DNA of 9,574 bases from Thermoplasmatota archaeon (lineage in GTDB: Archaea > Thermoplasmatota > Penumbrarchaeia > Penumbrarchaeales > Penumbrarchaeaceae): NCBI GenBank assembly GCA_030600725.1, contig JAUVLN010000059.1, forward strand, positions 1 through 9,574, written 5' to 3'. The position numbers and the translations under genes were made by a program. The notes beneath the pieces were generated by a model. It ran no database searches and was not told where the DNA came from. It saw nothing but the letters and a program-made list of their open reading frames with translations. Positions 1 through 6,098 of the stretch are shown here, piece after piece; positions within the stretch are counted from its first letter, which is position 1; every line of letters begins with the position of its first letter.

Positions 1-72
1 CTCAGGTCCATAATATCGGCGAGATATGAACTGGAGAGGCTCAGGGACGAGATCAAGGAGGGGTTGGATTGA
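1..72 (+). CDS. 3' end of an unidentified upstream gene (partial)
   Basis: An open frame enters from the left edge and ends at TGA 70-72, giving the last 23 residues of a protein. The fragment is helical and highly charged (RYELERLRDEIKEGLD at its end), as in a coiled coil or a cytosolic helical tail. It is too short to assign to a family. Its stop overlaps the TTG start of the next gene in a TTGA, and the SD of that next gene (AAGGAGGGG, 55-63) lies inside this coding sequence. The two are therefore very probably co-transcribed and translationally coupled. Being in the same transcript as the archaellum genes, it may also be motility-related, but that is inference only. Confidence 0.65.
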   Translation, partial: LRSIISARYELERLRDEIKEGLD

Positions 73-1322
73 GCTCAGAGGTGAAGGATGTCAATCCGCA
101 GGATATGATCATTGAGGCGGAGAGGGCCCTTTCGGAGGGCAGGTTCCTCAAGGCCAGATCTTACACCTCAAAGGCCCGGGGGGTCATGCAGAGGACCCTT
201 GAACTCCACAGGAGCTTCATGGGGACCCTGAGGGAGTTCCTCGAGAGGATAGACGATATGGAGGAGAAGGGCTACGACATCACCGAGGCCCGTGACATCG
301 TTGAAAGGGCCAGGTCAAAGGCGGTGAGATCCCGATACGAGCAGGCCATCAAGGTCGTGAGCATGATAGAACCCGCGCTCAAGCGGGCAACCTATCTTCC
401 CTTCCCCCTCCTCAACAAGAACGTCGACATACTCACGGTTATCAACTTCACGGGCGGAAACCTGAATTACACGGTGAGGATAGAGAACCCCACCGCAAAG
501 CCCCTGGGCGAGATCATCATCAAACCCTTCATCCAGGAGGAGATGTTCCAGGAGGTCCAGGAGAGGGCCTATGGTGTGATCGATGCGCTCAGCTACAAGG
601 AATCGGTCTTTGTACTTGTGCCGAAGCAGAAAGATTGGAGCGTGGGGGTGGGAAGGGAGGTTCTCAGGGGCGACGGAGTGGTCATGCGGACCCGGCTCAC
701 CTCCAGGGACGGTGAAGCTAGCTATTCCATCACCGTGGAGAACAACAGCGACCAGATAATCAGGGATATCCTCGTCTCTCCGATGATACCTGCCAGCATG
801 GAGCCTGACCCGGTTCAGGGCATCATAGAATATGTGTCACCTTACGGTTCGGAGACCGTTGATTTCAAACTGACGCCCGCCTCGATGGAGAAGTGGATCA
901 AGGAGGAGGACAACATCGTCGCCCTGGACAGCGATGTGGACGAGGAGGATCTCATCGGGGATTGGGACGAGGAGGACCTTGAAGATGAACCCGAAGAGAT
1001 CCAGGATATCGAAGAGGAGGAGTACGACGAAGACGAATCGGAGGATTCGTCTTATCTTCGCGATGGCGATGAAACAGATGTTTCGTCTTACCCTCGCCGA
1101 GGTATCGGCTCGGATGGTGACCTTGAGGAAGGTGTCCGCTCAGATGATGAGGACATCGAGGAGGGGGACGAGGACCTCGATATGGAGATAGACGAGAACG
1201 CCCGAACCGATTTCAGGGCGGTGGAAGTGGAATATAACCTGATCACGATGGCCCCTTCGAGCTTTCCCAGAAGGATAAGCAGGATGATGAAGGACCGAAA
1301 AAAGAAGAAGAGAAATCGATAA
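69..1322 (+). CDS. Unrecognised acidic cytosolic protein with two similar beta-rich repeats, heading the archaellum genes
   Basis: I do not recognise this 417-residue family. No signal peptide or membrane segment is visible, so it should be cytosolic. Residues 12-107 are helical, with TPR-like spacing (AERALSEGRFLKARS) and a longer amphipathic stretch. Residues about 133-190 and 219-276 are two related beta-rich, Ig-like segments: each begins Y-x-x-x-(I/V)-E-N, has a Pro about 18-20 residues later, and ends (V)xFxLxP or FVLVP, then a Trp. Residues 278-380 are extremely rich in Asp and Glu and probably disordered. The end is strongly basic (KDRKKKKRNR). The TTG start at 69 is supported by AAGGAGGGG at 55-63 and by the overlap with the preceding stop. 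Only about 23 bases separate its stop from the archaellin ATG, so it belongs to the archaellum transcript. A scaffold or adaptor role for the motor or chemotaxis is possible, but it is a guess. Confidence 0.85.
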   Translation: MSSEVKDVNPQDMIIEAERALSEGRFLKARSYTSKARGVMQRTLELHRSFMGTLREFLERIDDMEEKGYDITEARDIVERARSKAVRSRYEQAIKVVSMIEPALKRATYLPFPLLNKNVDILTVINFTGGNLNYTVRIENPTAKPLGEIIIKPFIQEEMFQEVQERAYGVIDALSYKESVFVLVPKQKDWSVGVGREVLRGDGVVMRTRLTSRDGEASYSITVENNSDQIIRDILVSPMIPASMEPDPVQGIIEYVSPYGSETVDFKLTPASMEKWIKEEDNIVALDSDVDEEDLIGDWDEEDLEDEPEEIQDIEEEEYDEDESEDSSYLRDGDETDVSSYPRRGIGSDGDLEEGVRSDDEDIEEGDEDLDMEIDENARTDFRAVEVEYNLITMAPSSFPRRISRMMKDRKKKKRNR

Positions 1323-1345
1323 TAATCTAAAATGGAGTGATGAAA

Positions 1346-1966
1346 ATGAGAAGAATGAGAAAAAAGGATGAGATCGGAGCGATCGGGATAGGGACGCTCA
1401 TAGTGTTCATAGCCCTGATCCTCGTGGCAGCCATCGCGGCTGCCGTGATCATAGGAACCGCAGAGGACCTGGAGGAGAGAAGTGAGCAGGCGGGTCAGGA
1501 TGCAGAGAAACTTGTGTCAGGCAAGGTGATCATCACGCTGGCCGAGGGCTCACTGGACGCTTCGGGCGACATCGATTCGGTCGACCTGTACCTGGACCTC
1601 TACGGATCGAGCGGCATAGACATGAGGGACGTTGTCCTTCACGTTGTGGCAACCTCAAGCAGTGGTGGCGCAGTCTCCCAGGATTTGACCTACAACACCG
1701 CGGGAACGGCCACTGCATTGATGTACGGAACCACAGAGGTGTCGGATCCGCTGAACACGTATGATCCCACCAACGGCGAATACGTACTTGGCGAGAGGAC
1801 ATATCTGTACATTACCGTGGATCTCGGCCTGAGCACGACCGCGCTATCGGAGGCATCCACCCTTGAGGTGTTTACCAAGGTGACAACGAGCGGCACCCAG
1901 ACCTACGACCTCTGGAGGACCCCTTCCGCCTATCCTACCAGCGGCGTGGTCCTTCTGGACGAGTGA
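1346..1966 (+). CDS. flaB: Archaellin (FlaB/ArlB), filament subunit
   Basis: This is the structural subunit of the archaellum filament. From ATG 1346 it has 206 residues, a normal archaellin length. The N terminus is a class III signal peptide: a short basic leader (MRRMRKKDEIG), then the predicted prepilin-peptidase cut G11|A12, then a hydrophobic helix (AIGIGTLIVFIALILVAAIA) that packs in the filament core. The rest is a beta-rich, Ser/Thr/Gly-rich outer domain. In-frame starts also exist at GTG 1337, ATG 1340 and ATG 1355. I prefer 1346 because GGAGTGA at 1334-1340 leaves 5 bases to it. Cleavage needs the FlaK/ArlK peptidase, which is encoded elsewhere. Only one archaellin is present, whereas many euryarchaea carry two or more. 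The protein has three Asn and no N-x-S/T sequon. Confidence 0.95.
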   Translation: MRRMRKKDEIGAIGIGTLIVFIALILVAAIAAAVIIGTAEDLEERSEQAGQDAEKLVSGKVIITLAEGSLDASGDIDSVDLYLDLYGSSGIDMRDVVLHVVATSSSGGAVSQDLTYNTAGTATALMYGTTEVSDPLNTYDPTNGEYVLGERTYLYITVDLGLSTTALSEASTLEVFTKVTTSGTQTYDLWRTPSAYPTSGVVLLDE

Positions 1967-1984
1967 TCTTCCGGGAGGAGGAGC

Positions 1985-2836
1985 ATGGGTCCAGGAAAAA
2001 GGAAGAGATCGAATGTCGAATTCGTGATCGAGGAAGAGGAGATCAACGAAGGAGACATAGAAAGGTACGAGGTGAGCATAGGGCCTCCCATGGTCAGCGG
2101 TAGGAAGGTCAAACCCATCCACACCGAGGAACCGGAGGGACCCGAAAGGACTCCCCCCCGGGAGACTGCCCAAGCAAAGGGATCCGGCGACAGGACCACA
2201 TACGTCGCCGGCAACCCCCAGCAGATCTACAAGATCGAGGATGACCTGCAGAGGACGAGGGACCGGGTCGAGGATATCAAGCACACGGCATCCATGATCG
2301 AGAACGAGGTGAAGGACCTCAGGGCCGAGATGGATCGGATATCCTATCTGGTCCGGAGCCTCGAGGGGCTCAAGAACACCATGAAGGACATGGAGACCAC
2401 GGTGAGCGAGCTCTCCGGACTCTACGACCTGATCTCCGCAAACGTCAACCCCTTCATCGATATTCCTCCCCTCCAGAAGAAGAGGGATATGGAGGACGAG
2501 GAGGTTGAGGAGATGGAGGAGTTCGAGAAGTTCAAGCAGGTCACCGATATCTTCGGCGACGAGGAGGAGTGGGGACGCGATCTGGATTCAGAGGAGATGA
2601 TCATAAAGTGGACCCTTTTCCTGGTCGAGAGGGTGGGAAAGGAGGGCCTGGAGTCCGTGCTGGATTACTATATCGAACTCGGATGGATAGACGAGGATCT
2701 CCAGGATCGGATCATCGGGGTCGCCAGGGGGATGAGCTTTCCACCTATTAACAGGGAAGGAAAGAAGGCCAGCTGGAAGATGGATGCGGACGACCACGTG
2801 GAATCCCTGGGTTACATCAAGAGGATAACGGAATGA
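1985..2836 (+). CDS. flaCDE: FlaC-FlaD/E fusion protein (ArlCDE), archaellum cytosolic ring and chemotaxis coupling
   Basis: This is a euryarchaeal cytosolic archaellum component. In the family, ArlC/D/E proteins form a ring around the motor and receive chemotaxis input through CheF. The 283 residues read as follows: a charged, probably disordered start (1-75); a long coiled coil (about 80-145, heptad-like from KIEDDLQRTRDRVEDIKH); the FlaC-type motif LYDLISANVNPFID (146-159); an acidic linker (167-205); and a FlaD/E domain (about 204-250) with WTLFLVERVGKEGLESVLDY followed by YIELGW. FlaC and FlaD/E are separate genes in some euryarchaea such as methanococci; here both lie in one polypeptide. 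No membrane segment is seen. The ATG at 1985 follows GGGAGGAGG (1972-1980). It lies 18 bases after flaB and 9 before flaF. Confidence 0.9.
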   Translation: MGPGKRKRSNVEFVIEEEEINEGDIERYEVSIGPPMVSGRKVKPIHTEEPEGPERTPPRETAQAKGSGDRTTYVAGNPQQIYKIEDDLQRTRDRVEDIKHTASMIENEVKDLRAEMDRISYLVRSLEGLKNTMKDMETTVSELSGLYDLISANVNPFIDIPPLQKKRDMEDEEVEEMEEFEKFKQVTDIFGDEEEWGRDLDSEEMIIKWTLFLVERVGKEGLESVLDYYIELGWIDEDLQDRIIGVARGMSFPPINREGKKASWKMDADDHVESLGYIKRITE

Positions 2837-2845
2837 GGGGGGTTG

Positions 2846-3256
2846 ATGTCGACCGGAGGTGCGGCGGCATTCGCGGTCATTCTGCTGGGATTCGTGATAG
2901 GGTTGTCCATAGCACAACCCTCGATCCAGAGCGCGAGCGATGACCTCAAGGATGCCAGGGAGGAGCTCTCCGAGGAGCTGCTGGAGATCCGCAACACGGA
3001 CCTCTCGATATCATCATGCGATCTCAACGGCTCCACATCGGTAATGAACCTGACCGTTTCCAACGGTGGGACCACTGTTTGGGATGTTGGTGAGGTCCAC
3101 TTATTGGTGAACGGGACGATCGTGCCCTCCCGGTTATTTCCATCAACCTACTGTTATCCGAACCAAGAGCTGTTGATCAGGGCCGATAACGTGACCTCCC
3201 CCTCCTCCGTGATGGTGGTGGGCCCATGGGGGGTCGGGGCGGCCTGTGAGGTATGA
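2846..3256 (+). CDS. flaF: Archaellum stator protein FlaF (ArlF)
   Basis: FlaF is a single-pass membrane protein whose outer Ig-like domain binds the S-layer or wall and anchors the motor. The 136 residues show one N-terminal membrane helix (about 6-23, AAAFAVILLGFVIGLSI), a helical stalk (25-48), and a beta-rich outer domain with the family-like pattern LTVSNGGTTVWDVGEVHLLVNGT (69-91, given here only as a run of hydrophobic and Gly positions). Four N-glycosylation sequons lie in the outer part (N61, N68, N89, N115), plus three Cys (58, 103, 134). ATG 2846 is preferred over TTG 2843 because GAGGGG (2835-2840) is 5 bases upstream. It follows the FlaC-D/E stop closely and precedes flaG, the usual F-G order. 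Assignment as FlaF rather than a second FlaG rests on order and weak sequence similarity. Confidence 0.82.
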   Translation: MSTGGAAAFAVILLGFVIGLSIAQPSIQSASDDLKDAREELSEELLEIRNTDLSISSCDLNGSTSVMNLTVSNGGTTVWDVGEVHLLVNGTIVPSRLFPSTYCYPNQELLIRADNVTSPSSVMVVGPWGVGAACEV

Positions 3257-3265
3257 AGGAGTTGA

Positions 3266-3763
3266 ATGAATATGGCAGGAACGGCGGTATCCGAGATGAT
3301 ATTCTTCATTGCAGCCCTGCTCATCGCCGCGACGGTGGCCACCGTTTTCATCAATATCGCCGACGATTTCTCCAGCGATCTTGAGGATGAGGCGGAGAGG
3401 ATGAGGCAGGAGGTCCGCTCCCATCTGGCAATAATCAACGACCCCGGGAACGTCCCCTACGAGAATTCGACCGGGAAGGTCACCTACTATCTAATGAACA
3501 TCGGGACCGGGGATCTTTCCATGGACGATATCGTCGTGTCGGCCAATGGAACGGCGAGCGGAGGCTCCTCGATCGCCGTGAGGCTGATCGGTGGTGGGAC
3601 GGTCTGGTCCCCAGGCGGGGTCGTGGAGGTGAACTTCACCTCTTCCGGCCTTGTCGAGGGGGTGGATTACCACGGGTTCGCCTCCACAGCTGGAATGACG
3701 CCAGGGGGAAAGGTATCAGGCCACTCCCAGGACGTTATCATCTTCAGGATCAGGGGGCGCTGA
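3266..3763 (+). CDS. flaG: Archaellum stator protein FlaG (ArlG)
   Basis: FlaG is the partner of FlaF. In the family it forms a filament-like assembly from its archaellin-like N-terminal helix and presents a beta-sandwich domain that binds FlaF. The 165 residues begin MNMAGTAVSEMIFFIAALLI, the typical FlaG start, with a hydrophobic helix at about 7-31 and no peptidase cut site. A charged stalk follows (33-52). The outer domain contains YYLMNIGTGDLSMDDIVVSA (74-93) and the W-x-P-G turn at 114-117 seen in FlaG proteins. Three sequons are present (N67, N94, N123). The start is ATG 3266 with GAAGGAG at 3255-3261. ATG 3272 is an alternative that would drop only two residues. Nine bases separate it from flaF and one base from flaH. 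Confidence 0.9.
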   Translation: MNMAGTAVSEMIFFIAALLIAATVATVFINIADDFSSDLEDEAERMRQEVRSHLAIINDPGNVPYENSTGKVTYYLMNIGTGDLSMDDIVVSANGTASGGSSIAVRLIGGGTVWSPGGVVEVNFTSSGLVEGVDYHGFASTAGMTPGGKVSGHSQDVIIFRIRGR

Positions 3764-3764
3764 G

Positions 3765-4472
3765 ATGGAAGGCGCGACCTCCGACCTGATCAGGTTCAAC
3801 TTCGAGAGGGACGGTCTGCACCGACATCTGGGAGGGGGGCTCCCAAAGGGGACGCTCACGATAATATCGGGACCTGTGGGAAGCGGAAAATCCGCCATCC
3901 TTCAGAGGCTCATATACGGTTTCATGCTCCATCATCACTCCACGACCTTGATATCGACGGAGATGACCACCAAGGGCTTTCTGGACCAGATGGACTCTCT
4001 GGACTATCCCATCAAGAAGAACGTCATGGACGGCTCCATGAGGTTTGTACCCGTTTTCCCGATAATCGGACGGGCCAAAAAAAGGACGGATTTCCTCTGG
4101 AGGCTAAGGACGACAAAGGGTCTTTACGAAACCGACGTTATCGCCGTGGATACCTTCTCCGCCCTGGTGATGAACGATATAGATGAGTCCAAATCGCTGG
4201 AGATGATATCCTTCTTCAAGAAGATCACAGGGAGGAACAGGGCGATCATACTGACCATCGATCCATCGGATCTGAGGGAATCGATAATGAGCCCGTTCCG
4301 GTCGGTGGCGGATATACTGATAGAGCTGAAAACGGAGTTTGTCGAGGGGACGATGGAGCACATCATGTACGTGACCCGGTACTCACACGCCCTGGGGCCC
4401 GTCAGCAACGCCGTCGGATTCAGGATAGAGCCAAGGGCCGGTTTCATCGTGGATATCACGACGGTGGCATGA
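3765..4472 (+). CDS. flaH: Archaellum RecA/KaiC-like ATP-binding protein FlaH (ArlH)
   Basis: FlaH is a RecA-superfamily protein that binds ATP, forms a ring, and docks on FlaI as part of the motor core. The 235 residues carry Walker A GPVGSGKS (36-43, with K42), a following conserved T-E (65-66), and Walker B-like DVIAVD (124-129) after a hydrophobic strand. Length and the opening GGGLPKGTLTIISG match FlaH/KaiC-like proteins. In FlaH the ATP site is thought to act as a regulatory switch rather than a fast ATPase; that is family knowledge and not visible here. ATG 3765 follows the flaG stop by one base, with AGGGGG at 3752-3757 as SD. Its stop lies in ATGA at 4469-4472, which could also be an upstream start for flaI. 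Confidence 0.95.
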   Translation: MEGATSDLIRFNFERDGLHRHLGGGLPKGTLTIISGPVGSGKSAILQRLIYGFMLHHHSTTLISTEMTTKGFLDQMDSLDYPIKKNVMDGSMRFVPVFPIIGRAKKRTDFLWRLRTTKGLYETDVIAVDTFSALVMNDIDESKSLEMISFFKKITGRNRAIILTIDPSDLRESIMSPFRSVADILIELKTEFVEGTMEHIMYVTRYSHALGPVSNAVGFRIEPRAGFIVDITTVA

Positions 4473-4480
4473 GGTGTTTG

Positions 4481-6094
4481 ATGATGGATGTTGAGGGCCA
4501 GAAGGAGAGGAACCCGCATCTGAGGGAGTACATCGAACAGCACCTTGCCAGAGGGGGCATGGAGCCCACATTCGTGGACGGGTTGACCGTGGAGATGGGC
4601 GGGCTGAAGAAGGTCAGCGTAATATACCCGGTCGGAGACCCGATCTTCATCCACATATTCGACCTGAAAGATGGAAGCCGGCTCTACAGCGTGATCCAGC
4701 CGCCCCTGTCCGACAAGGAGAGGGAGAAGGTGGATACGATCAAGGAGAGGATCCTCGAGCTCGCTCCGGTGGAGACGAAGGGCAAGGAGATGAAGGATGC
4801 CATCCCGTATCTGTTCGATATGGTCACCGTTCCCAGGGGAGGGGTCAGGTTAATGGACCGCTTCAAGCCCTGGAAGGTTCCGATATCCAGGAGCGAATCC
4901 GAAAGGATGCTCTACCATCTGGAGAGGGAGCTGATACACGGCGGCGTGATAGAGCCCTTGATCAAGGACCCCTACCTCGAGGACATCCACTCGGTGGGAT
5001 TGAAGTACATCTCCGTGGTCCACAAGGTTTTCGGGATGCTCAAGACCAACCTCCGGTTCCACACGGATAAGGAGCTGGATGGATACATACGGTCCGTGGC
5101 CGAGAAGATGGGCCGACCGGTAACGGATTCCAGGCCCATCGTTGACGGGGCCCTCCAGGACGGCAGCAGGATCAATATCATCTATTCCGAGGACGTTTCG
5201 AAGGAGGGGGCCTCCTTCACCATCAGGAAGTTCTTCGAGAAGCCCCCGACCATGATCCAGCTTGTTAAATGGGGGACCATGTCCGCAAAGATGGCCGCCT
5301 ATCTGTGGATGTGCCTTGAGTACGGGATGTCGCTCTTTGTTTCAGGGGAAACGGCCTCCGGTAAGACGACGACCCTGAACTCGATGCTGTCGTTCATCAA
5401 CTTCAGGAAGAAGATCTATTCCGCGGAGGATACGCCGGAGGTGGTGGTGCCCCATGACGTGTGGCAGAGGCTGATAACCAGGGAGACGGTGTTCGACGAG
5501 GCGAAGGTGGAGCTGTTCGATCTGGTCAAGACCGCTCTCCGTTCAAGGCCCGATTACATCATCATTGGAGAGGTCAGGGGCCAGGAGGGGGCGGCGGCAT
5601 TCCAGGCGATGCAGACCGGCCATGCGGTGCTTTCCACTTTCCACGCATCATCCATCACCAAGATGATCCAGCGTTTCACGGGCGATCCTATCAATGTGCC
5701 TATCCGTTTCATCGATAACATGAACCTGGCACTTTTCCAGGAGATCGTGTACAAGGAGGGCAGGATCATCCGCAGGTGTTCCGCCATCGAGGAGATAATC
5801 AAGTACTCCAAGGAGAAGGGCGGGATGCTGACCAGGACCATCTTCGAGTGGGATCCGATCCGGGACAGGCACTATTTCACGGGGATGTACAATTCGTACG
5901 TGCTGGAGCACAAGATCGCCCCCAAGATGGGGCTCGAGTTCGCAAAGGACATCTACTCGGAACTGGACCGCAGGGAGAGGGTGATCCGGGCGATGGATGA
6001 GCATAATATCGTGGGATACGATGACGTGAACGCGATATTCAGGGCCTATTCCGATCAGGGGATGGAGGGCATACCCGTGGAGCTCAGGAGGTGA
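4481..6094 (+). CDS. flaI: Archaellum motor/assembly ATPase FlaI (ArlI)
   Basis: FlaI is a type II/IV secretion-superfamily hexameric ATPase that powers both filament assembly and rotation with FlaJ. From ATG 4481 it has 537 residues. Visible motifs are the N-terminal-domain stretch IVDGALQDGSRINIIYSEDV followed by the TIRKF strand, Walker A GETASGKTT (289-297), an acidic Asp-box region (AEDTPE), Walker B RPDYIIIGEVRG (356-367) and the His-box STFHASS with H388. All catalytic elements appear intact. An in-frame ATG at 4469 overlaps the flaH stop (ATGA). I prefer 4481 because GAGGTG at 4471-4476 sits just upstream of it; ATG 4484 is also possible. The stop TGA 6092-6094 is part of the flaJ SD. 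Confidence 0.96.
   Translation: MMDVEGQKERNPHLREYIEQHLARGGMEPTFVDGLTVEMGGLKKVSVIYPVGDPIFIHIFDLKDGSRLYSVIQPPLSDKEREKVDTIKERILELAPVETKGKEMKDAIPYLFDMVTVPRGGVRLMDRFKPWKVPISRSESERMLYHLERELIHGGVIEPLIKDPYLEDIHSVGLKYISVVHKVFGMLKTNLRFHTDKELDGYIRSVAEKMGRPVTDSRPIVDGALQDGSRINIIYSEDVSKEGASFTIRKFFEKPPTMIQLVKWGTMSAKMAAYLWMCLEYGMSLFVSGETASGKTTTLNSMLSFINFRKKIYSAEDTPEVVVPHDVWQRLITRETVFDEAKVELFDLVKTALRSRPDYIIIGEVRGQEGAAAFQAMQTGHAVLSTFHASSITKMIQRFTGDPINVPIRFIDNMNLALFQEIVYKEGRIIRRCSAIEEIIKYSKEKGGMLTRTIFEWDPIRDRHYFTGMYNSYVLEHKIAPKMGLEFAKDIYSELDRRERVIRAMDEHNIVGYDDVNAIFRAYSDQGMEGIPVELRR
6086..6094 (+). promoter_or_regulatory. Full-consensus SD of flaJ containing the flaI stop codon
   Basis: AGGAGGTGA is a full match to the anti-SD of archaeal 16S rRNA. 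Its last three bases are the TGA stop of flaI, and four T bases separate it from the TTG start at 6099. This decides the TTG start of flaJ and implies that ribosomes ending FlaI translation can re-initiate on flaJ, which would keep the two partner proteins in proportion. Confidence 0.8.
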
Positions 6095-6098
6095 TTTT

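Noticed and set aside
934..1191. 85-codon + strand frame inside the acidic tail of the first full gene
   Set aside because: It is a shadow of GAG/GAT-rich codons in another frame, with Arg/Thr/Met bias and no SD.
1844..2284. 146-codon minus-strand frame across flaB and flaC-D/E
   Set aside because: It is antisense to two well-supported genes and their SD, with low-quality Gly/Pro/Leu composition.
4469..4480. ATG 4469 as start of flaI, overlapping the flaH stop
   Set aside because: It is possible through ATGA coupling, but GAGGTG at 4471-4476 is better placed for ATG 4481 or 4484. The four extra residues add nothing recognisable.
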